Assembly (NCBI GenBank): GCA_964019415.1
Contig: OZ025875.1
Coordinates: 5,239,306-5,303,305, forward strand
Source of the DNA: Ianthella basta
Taxonomy: Eukaryota > Porifera > Demospongiae > Verongiida > Ianthellidae
Length of the DNA stretch: 64,000 bases
Reading direction: 5' to 3'
Each line of letters begins with the position of its first letter. Position 1 is the stretch's first letter. The translations under genes were made by a program, and so were the position numbers. Shown here piece by piece: positions 10,976 to 56,639 of the stretch. The notes below the pieces were generated by a model. It was not told the DNA's origin, made no database searches, and was given only the letters and a program-made list of their open reading frames with translations.

Positions 10976-12326
10976 ACTTCCCTTCCACATGTGCAGCCTA
11001 TTCCACTGCACCCCATCTGTGCCACATTACAACAGTGAGTCCTTTAGACATGAGCACAAGGTCCATGTATGGTACTCATGGTCCCCAATACCCTTACACT
11101 GCACCCCTCCACCATGCACCACTGCTGGCCTGCAGAGAACAAGACCATTGGGGTGATGAAGCCAGGGCAAACCTTCACTATTGAGCCAATGATCTCTGAG
11201 GGCACATGGAAGGATGTCACCTGACCAGACAACTGGACTGCTTCTACCACGGTAAAGTAGTGATAAATGTACTCCACCAGAAATCATAGTTAGTTTGAAA
11301 CTGTGCATATAGAGTATGTGTACACTAAGTGGTTGAAATAATGGTAGATCAATGGTCATTTGCATTTTCTTAGAATAGGACAGAAGGCGAGTGTACATAC
11401 GTATGACCGGTCAAAGCAATGGTGCTATATTTGCTTGCATTAATATCCATGATCAGCCTCTGTACAGTTGTCATGGTAAACACTTAGTCTTATATACATA
11501 CAGCATACAAACAACCACCACCACCCCTACCTATAGACAGCACTACTAGTGCTGTCCGATGCTGTATGCTCAAGGTGCATGTGCACTTGTGTAAACAGTG
11601 CTCATGTGTGTTTGATGCCAGTTGCATGCTTTTTGTGTATTATGGTGGGATCAATCTGTATGCATCCCTGTCTAACAGCTGATGAAACCATTCACTGTCA
11701 GAATATCCTCCTCCTTTCAGGATGGTCTGCATTCTGCTCAGTTTGAGCACACCCTGTTGGTGACAGAGACTGGCTGTGACATACTCACACTGCGACCAGA
11801 GGAAGACGGCAAGCCTCACTTTATGACCAGTCAAACATAGCTAGCGTAAAGTGAACCACAATATCTCTAATGAGTGTAATATTTTATACAGAACAGAATG
11901 CATAATTACAGTATGTGAATGTGCATATAATTAAAGGCATGGTTAATGTATACGTACTGTCATGGTAACACAGTGCATGAGACCACACCACAGGTACAAA
12001 CTACAGTGCACTCATGATAGTAAACAGTGTTAGCTAACTCTGCAGAGTACACACATGTAGCTGTGTAGGTCAAAGGGCAGCACACGTAAGGTAAGGCCTC
12101 TTCTCTTGTACAGTGTCTTGCTCAGTGAGACTTCTGTAATGAAAAGAACAGCCACTAAACTGATGTGAGATAGGGTGGAGGGTGGGGGTGCATTGCATGC
12201 ACTTATGACCAAGTCCAGCATTTCCATACAGCACTTGGCCTATCTGTCTGTGCACACAGCACACCTCCAGCCCAACACATACTGTAAGACATGACCGTCA
12301 AACAGTGCACACAGTCCACAACCCAC

Positions 12327-46056
<33,730 letters not shown>

Positions 46057-46685
46057 CTAGGAAGAAATGATTTCAAGTGAAGTCAAACCAATTACTTACT
46101 TTATTCTTACACTACCTTAGCTGCAGTGGTTAGAGTGCTCCTTAACTGCACACTTTGCATTGTGCCTTCTGCAGTATGAATAGCAATGATAGCTATTGCC
46201 TTACTTCATATTCTGTAACGGTTATGTTGCTAGGGAAAAATGACCAATACAGAACACAGAGTTTGGTAGTGGTACTATCTGTAGGTACACCCACTTGAAG
46301 TGTTGCTACCAAACAGATAGGCATACACACACCTTGGCCTCATGCTTGGGTATGTGCAGCAGCGGCTACCTTGGTGACTGCATTATAAGTTTCCACCGCA
46401 TTCCTTCAGGAAGACAAAAGTGGTGTATCACTCCTTCAAACAATCTTGTTTCTTCTCAGAATGCTATGTATATGACACTGTAGAGGTTCAATGCTGTGTG
46501 GTCACAATGCAATGGAAGTTTATGAGCTTCATACGCAGTAATAACTTCAATAGGGTACAGAACGTTTTGATTCGTGGATCTTCATCAGCTATAATACAAA
46601 ATTTAGGAAAGCGCGACATTAAATAAGGGTGGGCGTGTATGGGCGTCAAAAGGAGTGATGGCAGGAGATACAGCACCTCAGGCAA

Positions 46686-47079
46686 GTGTTCATGGCCAAT
46701 GGCTATCCTGGAGCAGTAGTGAAGAACAACTTGAGAGGAAGAACAACACCATCCATCAACACTGTAGAAACTGAGTCACCTCACAAACTCCTACACATTC
46801 CATATGTCAAAGGAGTCAGTGAACAAATTGAGAGATGTGCCAGTCACTGGGAGAGAAACAGTGATGTCATCCAGAAGCACCCTCAGATCCTCACTAGTGA
46901 AGGTGAAGCAGCCAAGACCAGACAGGAAGAAGAAGGGAGTAGTCTATGAGGTACCGTGCAAGGATTGTCCGAGAGTATACATTGGAGAGACAGGAAGAAC
47001 CTTGAAGAAGCGGATCAGTGAGCACAAGACAGCAGTGAAGAACAATGACCCCAAGAATGGTATTGCTGTGCACTCCTGA
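46686..47079 (+). pseudogene. Penelope-like RT tail plus GIY-YIG endonuclease, first copy
   Basis: The frame at 46,686-46,949 contains NGYPG and HKLLHIPYVKGVSEQIERC, the family's end of the reverse-transcriptase domain. A +1-type shift leads to the frame ending at 47,079 with STLRSSLVKVKQPRPDRKKK, GVVYEVPCKDCPRVYIGETG and RTLKKRISEHKTAVKNNDP. GIY-YIG endonucleases nick target DNA for Penelope-like retrotransposition; here the motif is VVY..VYIG with Arg and Glu-His-Lys following. The frame ends early after GIAVHS, and the upstream catalytic RT part is missing, so it is inactive. Confidence 0.75.
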
Positions 47080-47183
47080 ACCAACCAGCACCAGATCAAC
47101 TGGGAAGCCGCCACAGTCAAACAAGAGGAAGGAAGATACTCAACCCACTGGGGATCCAGACGTGCTTCCGGCCACACCATACT

Positions 47184-47498
47184 TTGCGCCGGGCACTGGT
47201 CAAGGTGAAGGACCCAACGCCAGCACAGCAAAGAGCCAGTGTGGTCTACAGGATCCCCTGTAGGACTTGTCCCAAGGTCTACATTGGTCAGACTGGCAGG
47301 ACACTAAAGCACCGCCTGACGGAGCACAAGAGGGCCCTAAGGTCAGGTGAGATTGCCCAGTCAGCAGTGGCGGAACACGCCATCAATGAAGGTTACACCA
47401 TCAAGTGGGATGATGCAGAGTGGTGGACCGCAGTACACGGTTCTGCCAGAGATGCACCCTGGAAGCCTGGCACATCTGAACAGAGCAGCACACAATGA
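47184..47498 (+). pseudogene. Penelope-like GIY-YIG endonuclease, second copy
   Basis: The 104-residue frame begins close to a junction with the first copy: RALVKVKDPTPAQQRASVVY, RIPCRTCPKVYIGQTGRTLK, HRLTEHKRALRSGEIAQSAV, AEHAINEGYTIKWDDAEWW. It carries the same motifs as the first copy but is clearly diverged, so two different insertions or a recombinant are present. After 47,460 the family C-terminus continues in another frame (MNRDEGPLPSVYNPLI-like), showing a frameshift. Confidence 0.75.
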
Positions 47499-48299
47499 AC
47501 CGCGATGAGGGTCCCCTCCCATCAGTGTACAACCCACTAATTCACATGTCACGCCCACATTTCCCCCATTAACTTTGTTACACAGTAGTAACCCATCACT
47601 CCATTTTATTATTTTTATGCACAGAGCTTATTTTATGCATACGCAAATGTCACCCCTTAGCATCACATTCATTCCTGCCTTATTCTCCTGCCGTTTATGT
47701 CTATAAAGTTTGTCATCTCGGTTTTGAGATGACAACTTGAACAAATTGACACTTGAAGTGTCAATTTCACTGATGAAGGTCCTGGATTGGGCCAAAACAT
47801 CTGGAATTATTCTCAAATTACCGGCTAGTATGGTTTCCTATATATCAGCATGCAAGAACCTAGCTACAAAGAAGTTCTTCACAAGCTATTGGAAGAGAAG
47901 GGTCCTGGGGGCGCTGCACATCCACCAGCAACCCCAAACCTCAAACTTGGACTGTGGGCTCAACATCAATCCTTCCTGGCTCCCCGTGTTGAACAAGCCT
48001 CCTTCCAACTGCCCCCCCCCAGGCCACCTCACACTACCTCACATCCAACCCTATTCATTCTATTGCCTATCACTCCCTTTGCTCATAATTAGATGCACCC
48101 ATTACATCACCTCCCGCCAAACCTTTGACATCCAATGACACGCCCACCCATATTTAATGTCACGCTTCCCTAAGTTTTGCATTACAGCTGATGAAGATCC
48201 ACGGATCGAAACATTCTGTACCCTATTGAAGTTATTACTGCACTTGAATCTCATAAACTTCCATTGCACTGCCATGTATATGTTTCTTCTTCTCAGTAT

Positions 48300-49929
48300 G
48301 CTACGTACTGTATACAAGGACAGGATAAGGCTACAGATGTTGTTACTGTCACATTCGCTTGATGGCCCAGATATATGAAAATTACATTTACACACACTGT
48401 AGCTAAAGAGATATATTACCACTACTGAAGACTTGCAATGAGGGGAGATAGCACGAAAACACAATGATTTCAGGCATCACTCCTCCTGAGTAACGGACTT
48501 GAGTCCATACCATCCTATTCTGAACAAACATAGCAGGTACCACAGTAAAAAGTCACCTCTCTATTGCTTGCAACATTTCTTGGCATACCACCTTAACTTG
48601 CCTGCTACAGGCCTTATAAGACTTCATAAAATACATGAAGAACCACATGCAAAAGCTAATCTCCCTAGAATAATATTCAGAATTTGTACACTGCATTGTT
48701 TAGAACTGGAGAGTGCGGAGAGATCTATGCAGACTTCAGCCTTCTATGGAGTGCTATAGGCAGGTTCCTGAATGCAGTGTAAGCCCAGTATGAGAAAACA
48801 AGGCAAGGGTGAGAGTTGATTAAGAACTAACAGCGTTTCAAGCTGCTGTAGGGAGTGAGGCACAGACAACCCTATTCCCACTGTTAAGTTTATCTGCTTG
48901 AACATGGTGGCATGGGAAGCAAGGGCACAATTCAAAGGAGGAGCATGAATGGACAACTGTAGAATGTAGCTCTTTGCTGAGCCTGAACAAGACTTGTAAC
49001 TTGTTTGAGAGTTTAGCAAAGCAGAAAAGATGAACACAAAGAAGAAGAGATTGATGGACAGCAAGACGGATTGCAATGTGGAGATTGAGGGCCACAAACT
49101 GGCAACTGTAAGGAAGCAGAGAAATTATGGAGCAGTTTCAAGGCAAGATGGAAGAATGGGTTGCAAGTTGAATAAGAGATGAATTCGTTCAGCACAGAAA
49201 ATACGAATTTTGAGAACAGAGAACTGAGTAGTTAAAAGAGCAATTTTTTGATGTAAGACATATAGTGCTGACTTTGACACACGGAGTATATATTTGGATG
49301 TTAAAGGACCACTGACATATCTTTATTGCAGAAAATGATAACATCTTTATAGTGGTGCATGTGATACCATGGCAGTTGTTGGTTGATAGTGAGCTAGCGT
49401 TAAAGTCACCAAAAAGTGTCATTTTCCATTAGTGACATAACTAAATTCTCCACTTTCAGAAATTCTTGCGATGTCACAAGAAGAACGAAAAGATATTCAT
49501 GGATCTTGAACACATGAAGCTAGTCTGTCCTGCACCAATTTGTGGTACAAGGAAGATGATTTGACTAGCTCAGAAGGTGAGAATGATGTCTACAGTGATG
49601 ATGACAGGTAGGAAGGCAAATACAAGAAGTGCAACCTCCCTGGAATATGGAGCCATAACAATACAAACTGTCGGAAGCCCTCACATGTTGGCTACAATGG
49701 AAAGCAGCTCAGGAGAGGACAAGGATGAGGCAGATTGGACACAGTATAATGCCAGCAGGTACGTATGTAGTCATAAGTACAAGGTATCCTCAATTCAACC
49801 AATCAATGCTCAGTGGACATCAACATCCCCAGTAGCGGGGGTCGTCCATTACAAGTAGACTAAGAGGTTCAAAGAAAAGAGTATCATGTACTTGTAAAAT
49901 TTAATATGATTGGACATTGCACAACTACA
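48300..49929. other. no gene recognised
   Basis: Minus-strand frames at 48,744-49,097 include a Leu-rich stretch (LTVGIGLSVPHSLQQLETLL) that could be a degenerate LRR exon of class A, expected between the NACHT exon and 46.06 kb. No convincing donor follows it. Otherwise nothing is supported. Confidence 0.35.
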
Positions 49930-50620
49930 GAGTCTTTATTGTTTACATCCTAATGTCTCAGAAGGGGTCTCTCCATCTCTTCCTGGGGCGTCCTCTCGGT
50001 CTCTTTCCAATTCCTTCCCCCGTCATCCCCTTCTCCACCACACTTCCCTTCCTGCTCTCCACCTTCTAGCATTCTCTCCTCCTTGCCACCTTCTTCAATA
50101 CCAGTTCTAATCCTGGCCTCTCCCTCACCGTCTCATTCCTGACATGGTCCAACCTAGACACACCTGCAATCTTCCTCAGCACTCTCATCTCCACTGCCTG
50201 CAGCCTGGACTTTTCCCTTTCCTTTAGAACCCACGATTCACACCCATATGCTAATGTGGAACTGCCACTGCTTTGAACACTGCTACATTTGCTTCTCTGC
50301 TGATTTCTCTGCTCTCATACACCTTCTTCATTGCCCCCACTGCTTGCTTTGTCATTCCAATTCTTCTTTCCACCTCACTCTCCATCTTCCCATCCTCACT
50401 CAGCTTTACTCCATTGGAGCCCCACTGAAGACCATCTTGTTCAACTTACTCCAATTCACTTTCAGTTTGTGCCTCTTCAATGCCTCATGCAGCTTCTCTA
50501 CATTCCACTTTAGATCCTCTTCACTCTCTGCCAGAAGCACAGTGCCATCTGCAAACATGGTCACCCGAATCTGACAGTTAGTTAGCCCAGCTTTCTTTAG
50601 GTATCCTTTGTGTACATAAC
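49930..50620 (-). mobile_element. LINE reverse-transcriptase relic, minus strand
   Basis: The frame at 50,406-50,795 reads QIRVTMFADGTVLLAESEED with the catalytic box FADD changed to FADG, then WNVEKLHEALKRHKLKVNWS and NKMVFSGAP. Further down, frames give RRIGMTKQAVGAMKKVYESR and a basic end GKRPRGRPRKRW, the usual tail of jockey-like and related elements. The changed catalytic Asp and the stops make it inactive. Confidence 0.75.
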
Positions 50621-50905
50621 TACATTGCAGCCTGGGCAGGACTAAGATCAAAGCATATAAGTGGACATTATATCCAATACCAGTCCAGGATATCCTGGGT
50701 GATATGTATATTTTCCAGGATGTGGATACTTGAAAACTCAAAAGGTCACAACAACCTTGCAAAACATTACAAATGACCATCTTAACACAAGTCATAAGGA
50801 GACCATGCAGATCAAATTGACAGCTTAAAGTTACAAAAAGATCACAATTCAGTTACAGTCTACTCAAACTTGGTGAAGTCTCCAAGGTTGCCTCTCAAGT
50901 CTGTA

Positions 50906-51352
50906 TCAGTTGGTCCAGCAGATAAAGCAGGCAATGAGGATGGCTAGATGACAATGCATATACACTGGCATGAATTTGTTGGCTTCCTTTGTGTTCACTC
51001 CAGGCCGATTCTTTGACCCGTTCTCCACATAAGTGAAACAATCCAGATCTGTAGACTGAACGAACTGTGACATCTTCAGGTTGCGCTGTTCTTGACCACC
51101 TTTAACGCAAACAGCATTTTCCAGCATAAAAGAAGACAGCTCTGTAGCACTACAGGATGATGGTCGCCGATCACCTTCCTCTCTGGAGGGTATTCTCCTC
51201 GGTTGGTGTGAGAACAGCCACATGTGAACCCTTTGCATATCTCTGCCACATCTTATCTGGTGACATGGGAGAGGTGCAGCGCGCTTTGCTTCCCCGTAAC
51301 TCTGTCGTCTATTCTTCATCGAGGGAGGTTCGTTGAAATCCTGCTCACTCAT
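50906..51352 (-). CDS. hypothetical 148-residue protein with C-terminal hydrophobic segment
   Basis: The frame from ATG 51,352 is uninterrupted for 148 codons in non-repetitive, CpG-richer sequence. The N-terminal half is basic (MKNRRQSYGEAKRAAPLPCH, SHQPRRIPSREEGDRR). The last 20 residues are hydrophobic (MPVYMHCHLAILIACFICW), which could be a tail anchor. I do not recognise the family. A fold-back element begins about 60 bases upstream of the start. It could be a single-exon gene, part of a spliced gene, or a chance frame. Confidence 0.35.
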   Translation of the reverse strand: MSEQDFNEPPSMKNRRQSYGEAKRAAPLPCHQIRCGRDMQRVHMWLFSHQPRRIPSREEGDRRPSSCSATELSSFMLENAVCVKGGQEQRNLKMSQFVQSTDLDCFTYVENGSKNRPGVNTKEANKFMPVYMHCHLAILIACFICWTN

Positions 51353-51411
51353 GTCTTCGCAGCAGGGCACGTGTGCTGAGCTTCAATAGCTCGTTGCCCG
51401 GGCTACAAATA

Positions 51412-51566
51412 GGTTAATCCATGGCTTCCTTTTGGCTTTACTGGATATAACCTTGGTGGTCAATTAATACCACCCTAGGGCCTTCGGCCCACGGGCAGTA
51501 TTATAATCGACCATCTCAGTTATATCCTGCAATGCCTCAGAAGCCATGGGTCAACCTATACTTGTA
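51412..51566. mobile_element. fold-back MITE with central hairpin
   Basis: The outer arms taggttaatccatgg and ccatgggtcaaccta are inverted; inner arms ggatataac and gttatatcc, and ggtcaattaata and tattataatcgacc, continue the pairing toward the centre GGGCCTTCGGCCC. The whole 155 bp can fold as one hairpin. It lies immediately upstream of the minus-strand 148-residue frame. Confidence 0.6.
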
Positions 51567-53264
51567 TTTGTGTAATGTGTAAATACTTACATGTGTGGCA
51601 AGCTACTAGAAGACATGCCATTAGTGAGGGAAGGTTTGTGCTGCAGAGAGGTCTCAGAGGTACATTAAACAGTGATAGAATGAGATTTAGCTTCTGTTCT
51701 ACTTCGTTTTGTGTGATCCTTTACAATTTCTGACCAGCACTGTAAGAAAGTGAAGGGTCCCTATCATAGTCAATTGAGCATAGCCTGCTGACAATCATAG
51801 CAGAAATCCTATATTAAATGCTGCTAAACACAACGTCTCTTCAGTGCCTCAAACTTGCTAAACCTTTCACAAATAAAGTATTGCTGAGTCTTTTGACATG
51901 CACACCTGAAACAGTGCAAGTGTGCACAAGCTATAGGCGTCCTCATAATCACACTTCTCTGAAAACATGACACCACTATCCATGAAGACCACTGTGCAGT
52001 GTACTGCATTCGATGAACTTGGCCATAGGTCAGTTTTCAGTGAACTTGGCCATAGCTCAGGGTCACATGTACATCAGAAATCAGCACAGAATATATTGGT
52101 CACTAGCTCCCAACATCCACATCAGGTATAGGCTACATCCCCCCAATATCAACTACTGCCTGCGGAGATACTGAGAAGATTTGCACTGACTGAGAGCCTC
52201 ATCATCATTCCTGTTACATACAGCAGCATTGCAACATGTGGTCATTGCTTGGATAATCAAGTTACATTGTTTTCATATGCAAATGCTATAAATCATTATT
52301 CTTTTGACCATCAAGCTTGTCACTTCAGATTCTCGGGAATATAAAGAGGCAGAACTCACTTCTTATATGACACGAAGCAGCAACACAGCATTAATGCATG
52401 GCACTTATGATACATTGGATGATTTTTCAGACATTACTAAGGTGATTAGCACACAAACATGGCAGATAATTATAATAAATAAAATAAATGTTCCTTTTGT
52501 GACGTCATAGATAAAATGGCTGACCGTAGCAGGCAGTTAGGGGTAGATGGATTTGTGGAGCAGACGGGCAGAAAGAGAAGGTTTGGAAAGTGGTGGAGTA
52601 CGTATTTCTATTACAGATACTGTATATTTGTAGAAATGAGTGGGATGGTACCAGGAAGGAGACCGAGAAGAAGGCAGAGAGAGCGGTGGAGCAATGCATG
52701 TTGACAAATTTCAGCAATCAGTCCATTTTGAAGTACTTATAATATCTAGCCTCTGATCATACTCAAATGTAACTGCATATTTCTTGTATAAACCACCCCC
52801 ACACCTACAGGGGAAGTGGTCTAGTGATGATTTCATACATGCTATGAGAATTTAGCAGGCGCTGCGAGAATTTAGCTAGCTAAGGTTTGCACATAAAAAT
52901 CAAACTTCAGTGGCAAACAGCTAATCAAGCTCCACCTCCTCCAGCACCTTTGAGCGAAGGCAAGAAGTACTCAATCACATTTTCAAGGTTTCCCTAAACT
53001 TTGGCTACTGAATACACTTGAGTCCATGTGCTCAATTTTGCTGCTGTTAAGCTCTTTGATGTAACATTCTTCTTGCATATACAGATTGGTCATATTCAGA
53101 TACCCTTTGACCTGGTTACCAACACGTCAATGGTCATATCAACTACGTAAGGATTTTCAGTGATATGACAAGATTCATGTGGTTGCCATAGCAATGAGAG
53201 CTACAACATAATTAGACTACTACTCATTGACAGGCACAAACCAACATAGAAATTCAATTCCTTA
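51567..53264. other. no gene recognised
   Basis: Only short open frames without domains are seen. A basic segment GRRPRRRQRERW at about 52,660 (+) resembles the extreme tail of LINE proteins and may be another small LINE remnant. Confidence 0.4.
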
Positions 53265-54340
53265 CTTAAGATACTAGGGAAGGCCAAAGCTTCCGTTAGG
53301 GTACATCGCTTTTGGTTATGCTTATGTTATTCCCTCTTCATTCAAAATTTATGAGTTTTTCGATAACTTAAGTGCAATTGTGTTCTTCCAGGTGGCCTGC
53401 CATACATTTCTGTGCATGGTTGTGTACTTCAAGGTGAAGGCAACTGCATTCACGATACTTAAGACTAGATAGCTCAGCAACACCATTGTCCTACACACTG
53501 TTACAGCAGTGAGTGCTTAAGAAGCTGAATGTACAGAAAACGTGTATCCTTCTACTCTGCTGCTTCAGAGACACCACTAGACGACTCCATTGGTGCTTGA
53601 AACCCTGGCATTGTGCTTAGAACAAGCGATTTCAGTCTTTATTCCAACCAGAATGGCTAATTAATTTCATGTCTCGACTTCAAAACGTCTTCTTGCCAAG
53701 ATGGCCGCAGTCGGGCATGTGGCGATTGAAAGCCTTCAAAGTTCAGTGGCGCCGAAACAAAGGATCCAGACTCAAAAGGAGCTCTATTACGGTTGACAAA
53801 CGCGACCATAGGAACTTCCTTTACAAAAATGGTGAGGCGCAACGATAGTGTAATCTTAGGCCAGATCGACTGGTTCTACTTTGCCTACTGAGCATGGGGC
53901 ATCACTGTAGGCATTCCTGTCAACAGACTACAATTGTTTTAAGATTGAATTGGTAGCTTTGGTGTTTGAATCAATTCATTTGAGTGAAAATTGCTCGATA
54001 CGCTTCTACCATAAAAACAGCCTGGAGAACTAGTTAGAAAGCGCCTCCGGTGCTGGAGATGAGTGGATCAACTTGAACAGCTTCGTAATCGAGGGTGGAG
54101 TACAGAACATAGCCGAGAAGGGTTGGAAATACCAGTTTTGCATTATCAAGTATTTGTCTCATCAATTAATTACCTCTCATCTGTAGTGGAACACCTTTTC
54201 AGACTCCTCTCACTTAGGCGGGGAAGGACAGATACTCTCCAAATTCTGAATGTGCATAGAAGATGTCTAAATATCTGTACCAAGAATTGTGCATGTTTGA
54301 TTTTGTCACTTTATCCTTCCCTAGTACCTTAAAACACTAG
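53265..54340. repeat. dispersed duplication, copy B
   Basis: Counterpart of 42,997-43,800 (same strand), somewhat longer owing to indels. It lies just 3' of the NACHT gene's last visible exon. Confidence 0.6.
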
Positions 54341-54429
54341 TATACAATCCTCTACTCAACAATGTACGACTAATGAATTCTGTACGTACTGTTTACTGTA
54401 CCATCAATCTGCACTTCCCACCCGTATAA

Positions 54430-56512
54430 TTAACTATTGTCTGAGGTATCTTCAAAGACCTTTCGGGCTGAAGGGCTTTCACAGTTTAAATCAATCGACG
54501 GATCCCCATAACCTACAATATGGCACATACTGAACACAGCAATGGGTTGGAAATGATCTGAAGATATAGTCCCATATGGACGAAGTGCTTTTACCACAAA
54601 ACTTAACTTTTGACACACATAATTAGTCCATCAGAGTACCACAACACTTACCAGGTAATGTAAGCTCAGACAGATGCAGTCTCATTGAGACCAAAGGATT
54701 AGCAGAGGCCACTGACGCGATACATGGGATGGCATATTTTGTTGTCTGTGTATAAAGCTTATGCCCATAGTCCACTTCCCTCAAATGAGTAGTCTTGCTC
54801 AAGCACTGTCCGGTGACATAGAAATCGTATGACGACATACACAGCCAAAATCCGAGACGAATATCCAATTGGCTGGCGATGGCCGTAGTGAGTTGGGTGT
54901 TGCCACTTTCATGGAGGGCATAGAACAGGAATAGAAGGCGACGATTATGATCAACACAGGTGCTTGGCAGTTCCTGCCCCTTCACAACCTCCTGCACTCC
55001 TGAAACCTGCAACTGTGACAAGCCGCAATAGAAGCGAAAGACCATGGCAAAGCGAGGATCGTTGATGTTCTTTTCCCAGAAAGCCGTCTGCTCCTCCTCA
55101 TTCATTGCAGTGATGTGCTTAGCACAGAGGTACTCTTGATATGTGCTGTGCACAAAGTTGTAGGTCAGGTGGTCCAGGGCCCCGTGCTGTCTGGGATGGA
55201 CATTGAGTAGACTCATGCCATCAAACCTATGCTTCAGCTTAGCACAAGAAGAAAGGCAAGTCTTGATGACTATTTCTTCATCAAAAACCAGTTCCTTCTT
55301 TAGAAAGCACAAGTATGACAGCTTGGATAAGCAGTCAAGTGTAGATTGCAAGGAATCAGGCAAGCCTTCCAAATTGTGTTGGATGGAAATATCCAATCCT
55401 TCCTTCTCAGCTTGGCGCTGCAGCAGCTGAACAAGAAGTGTTGTGTAGCATTGGGTCAGAGTGTCGGGAAGGTTGTAGTTCTTCCATGAGAATACAGAAC
55501 AGAGTAACCACAGGTTGAGAGGGATGTAAGTGGAGCCAGCGAGATCAGGTCTATCAGCAATGGCCAAGAGAAATTTGGTTGTAGCAGAGGGGTCTCCCTC
55601 ACGATCAAAGAAAGCTTCGACGTACTGCAATACTTCTGGGGTACCAAAGCCCTGCACTTCATACAAGATGGCCCTGCGCCATATCTTGTTCAGCTGCGTC
55701 ACAATTCCGGGACGACAGGTGACCACGATCTGAGCTTCTTTCAACTCCCCTTTCAGCATCTTGGTCACTATGGAGGCCTTGTCCACTAGCAGCTCTGGAC
55801 GTTCGTCTAGACCATCAAAGATAATTTGCAGGCCCCTCCCTTTGTTCTTTGTGATCAGTTGTGCTAGCTCGTCGTAATCTGAGTCATCACCTGGAAAACT
55901 GTAGCAGGAGAGGAGGTCACGGAGTGATCTTGCTTCTGCTACCTTCTTTTCTCTTACATAAAAGAGGAGAATGAGAGAGTGTGAGGAGGCCTGTGGGTCA
56001 GAACTGAATTGAGAACAGATGTGCCGAGTGAGGGAAGTCTTGCCCACTCCTGGTGGGCCAAAGACAATGTGCAGTGGCTTCTTGTGCCGCTGGAGGAAAT
56101 GGCTGTGAGACAGAAGATCATTACTTACTTGATCGTCATCATATGAGACACTCTCAAATGCCAGTCCGGACATGTCTTCATCTGAGTCACTCTCAAATGT
56201 CAGTCTGGACATGTCTCCATCTGGGTCATTTTCAAATTCCAGGCTGGACATGTCTCTATCTGAGTCAATCTCCCATGATTCTGTCTTGGACATGTCTCCA
56301 TCCTGCTGACTGATAAACTCCACAGTGGCCTTCTGGAAATTCTTCAGAAACTGGGCAGTATCTTTGTTCTTGTGCTGGTTTGGGTGACTTTCAATAACCC
56401 TCAATCCAATATAATCAACATGAGGATATTCCCCAATGATACATTCTTCATCGTAAGCATCTCGAACACGCTCAAGGTATTCCTGTGCCAGTGGACTACC
56501 ATAGAGGCAGTT
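54430..56512 (-). CDS. NACHT-domain NLR protein, main exon plus short 3' exon
   Basis: NLRs are cytosolic STAND ATPases that oligomerise on ligand sensing in innate immunity. The main exon, 54,652-56,512, starts after acceptor CCTCCACAG in phase 0 and is open for 620 codons. From the exon start: linker NCLYGSPLAQEYLERVRDAY; four 13-14-residue acidic repeats (about 72-125); Walker A GPPGVGKTS at 152-160; Walker B IIFDGLDE at 230-237; sensor-like VVTCRPG at 263-269; and STYQEYLCAKHI, typical of the region after NACHT. It ends SMRLHLSELTLP plus donor CCTG|GTAAGT (phase 1), like the class B LRR exons. After a 94-bp intron an exon at 54,430-54,557 (DHFQPIAVFSMCHIVGYGDP to TAA) would stop the protein without LRRs; splicing to the distant LRR array is also phase-compatible. 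The start codon and any N-terminal Death/CARD exon are not visible. Confidence 0.88.
56155..56305. repeat. in-frame coding minisatellite, 39-42 bp units
   Basis: The motif ggacatgtct recurs at 56,168, 56,207, 56,246 and 56,288 (spacing 39, 39, 42). On the minus strand each unit encodes an acidic segment of the type DxDMSxLxFExD in the linker just before the NACHT domain. The spacing is always a multiple of three, so unit number can change without breaking the frame. Confidence 0.85.
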
Positions 56513-56639
56513 CTGTGGAGGAGGATAGAGAAAAGAAATTAATAACTACAACAGAGTATGTAAGGTTATGTCAGCATGCATAGTAATAAATTGAGTGCAT
56601 GGATATTCATGAGTAACACCAGCAGAAATGCCAGCTCTA

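Larger units (their letters stand above)
10289..11840 (+). pseudogene. METAP1: type-1 methionine aminopeptidase, 3' exons with premature stop
   Basis: MetAP1 is a cytosolic metalloprotease that removes the initiator methionine. Exons: 10289-10314 (SVNEVICH), 10733-10838 ([20 protein letters not shown] to YFGHGIN, with the metal-ligand His of GHG), 10997-11034 (LFHCTPSVPHYN), 11136-11251 ([20 protein letters not shown], with the ligand Glu) and 11721-11840 ([20 protein letters not shown] to the final stop, with the last ligand Glu). Splice sites are intact and the last four exons join in frame. The family motif DxTWPDxWTA reads DVT-stop-PDNWTA: the Trp codon is TGA at 11222-11224. The exon with the two metal-binding Asp (family GDIVNVD and HGDLNET segments) is absent between 10,315 and 10,732. 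Truncation plus stop point to a pseudogene; a sequencing error at the TGA cannot be excluded. Confidence 0.8.
46487..48296. mobile_element. composite Penelope-like element with inverted flanks
   Basis: Outer flanks of about 170 bp (46,487-46,656 and 48,119-48,296) are inverted copies of each other, sharing 'gtaataacttcaatagggta' and 'ggatcttcatcagct'. Hammerhead-like cores: plus strand 48,188-48,211 (CTGATGA, stem, GAAA), minus strand 46,565-46,588 (GAAA decayed to AAAA) and 47,770-47,797 (also AAAA). Between the flanks lie a reverse-transcriptase C-terminal remnant and two GIY-YIG domains. Terminal inverted or partial repeats with such motifs are typical of Penelope-like elements. Confidence 0.7.

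Noticed and set aside
10718-11184. Overlapping 100-residue Cys/Val-rich frames on both strands
   Set aside because: Produced by the 9-bp CAGTGTGTG minisatellite in an intron of the MetAP1 remnant.
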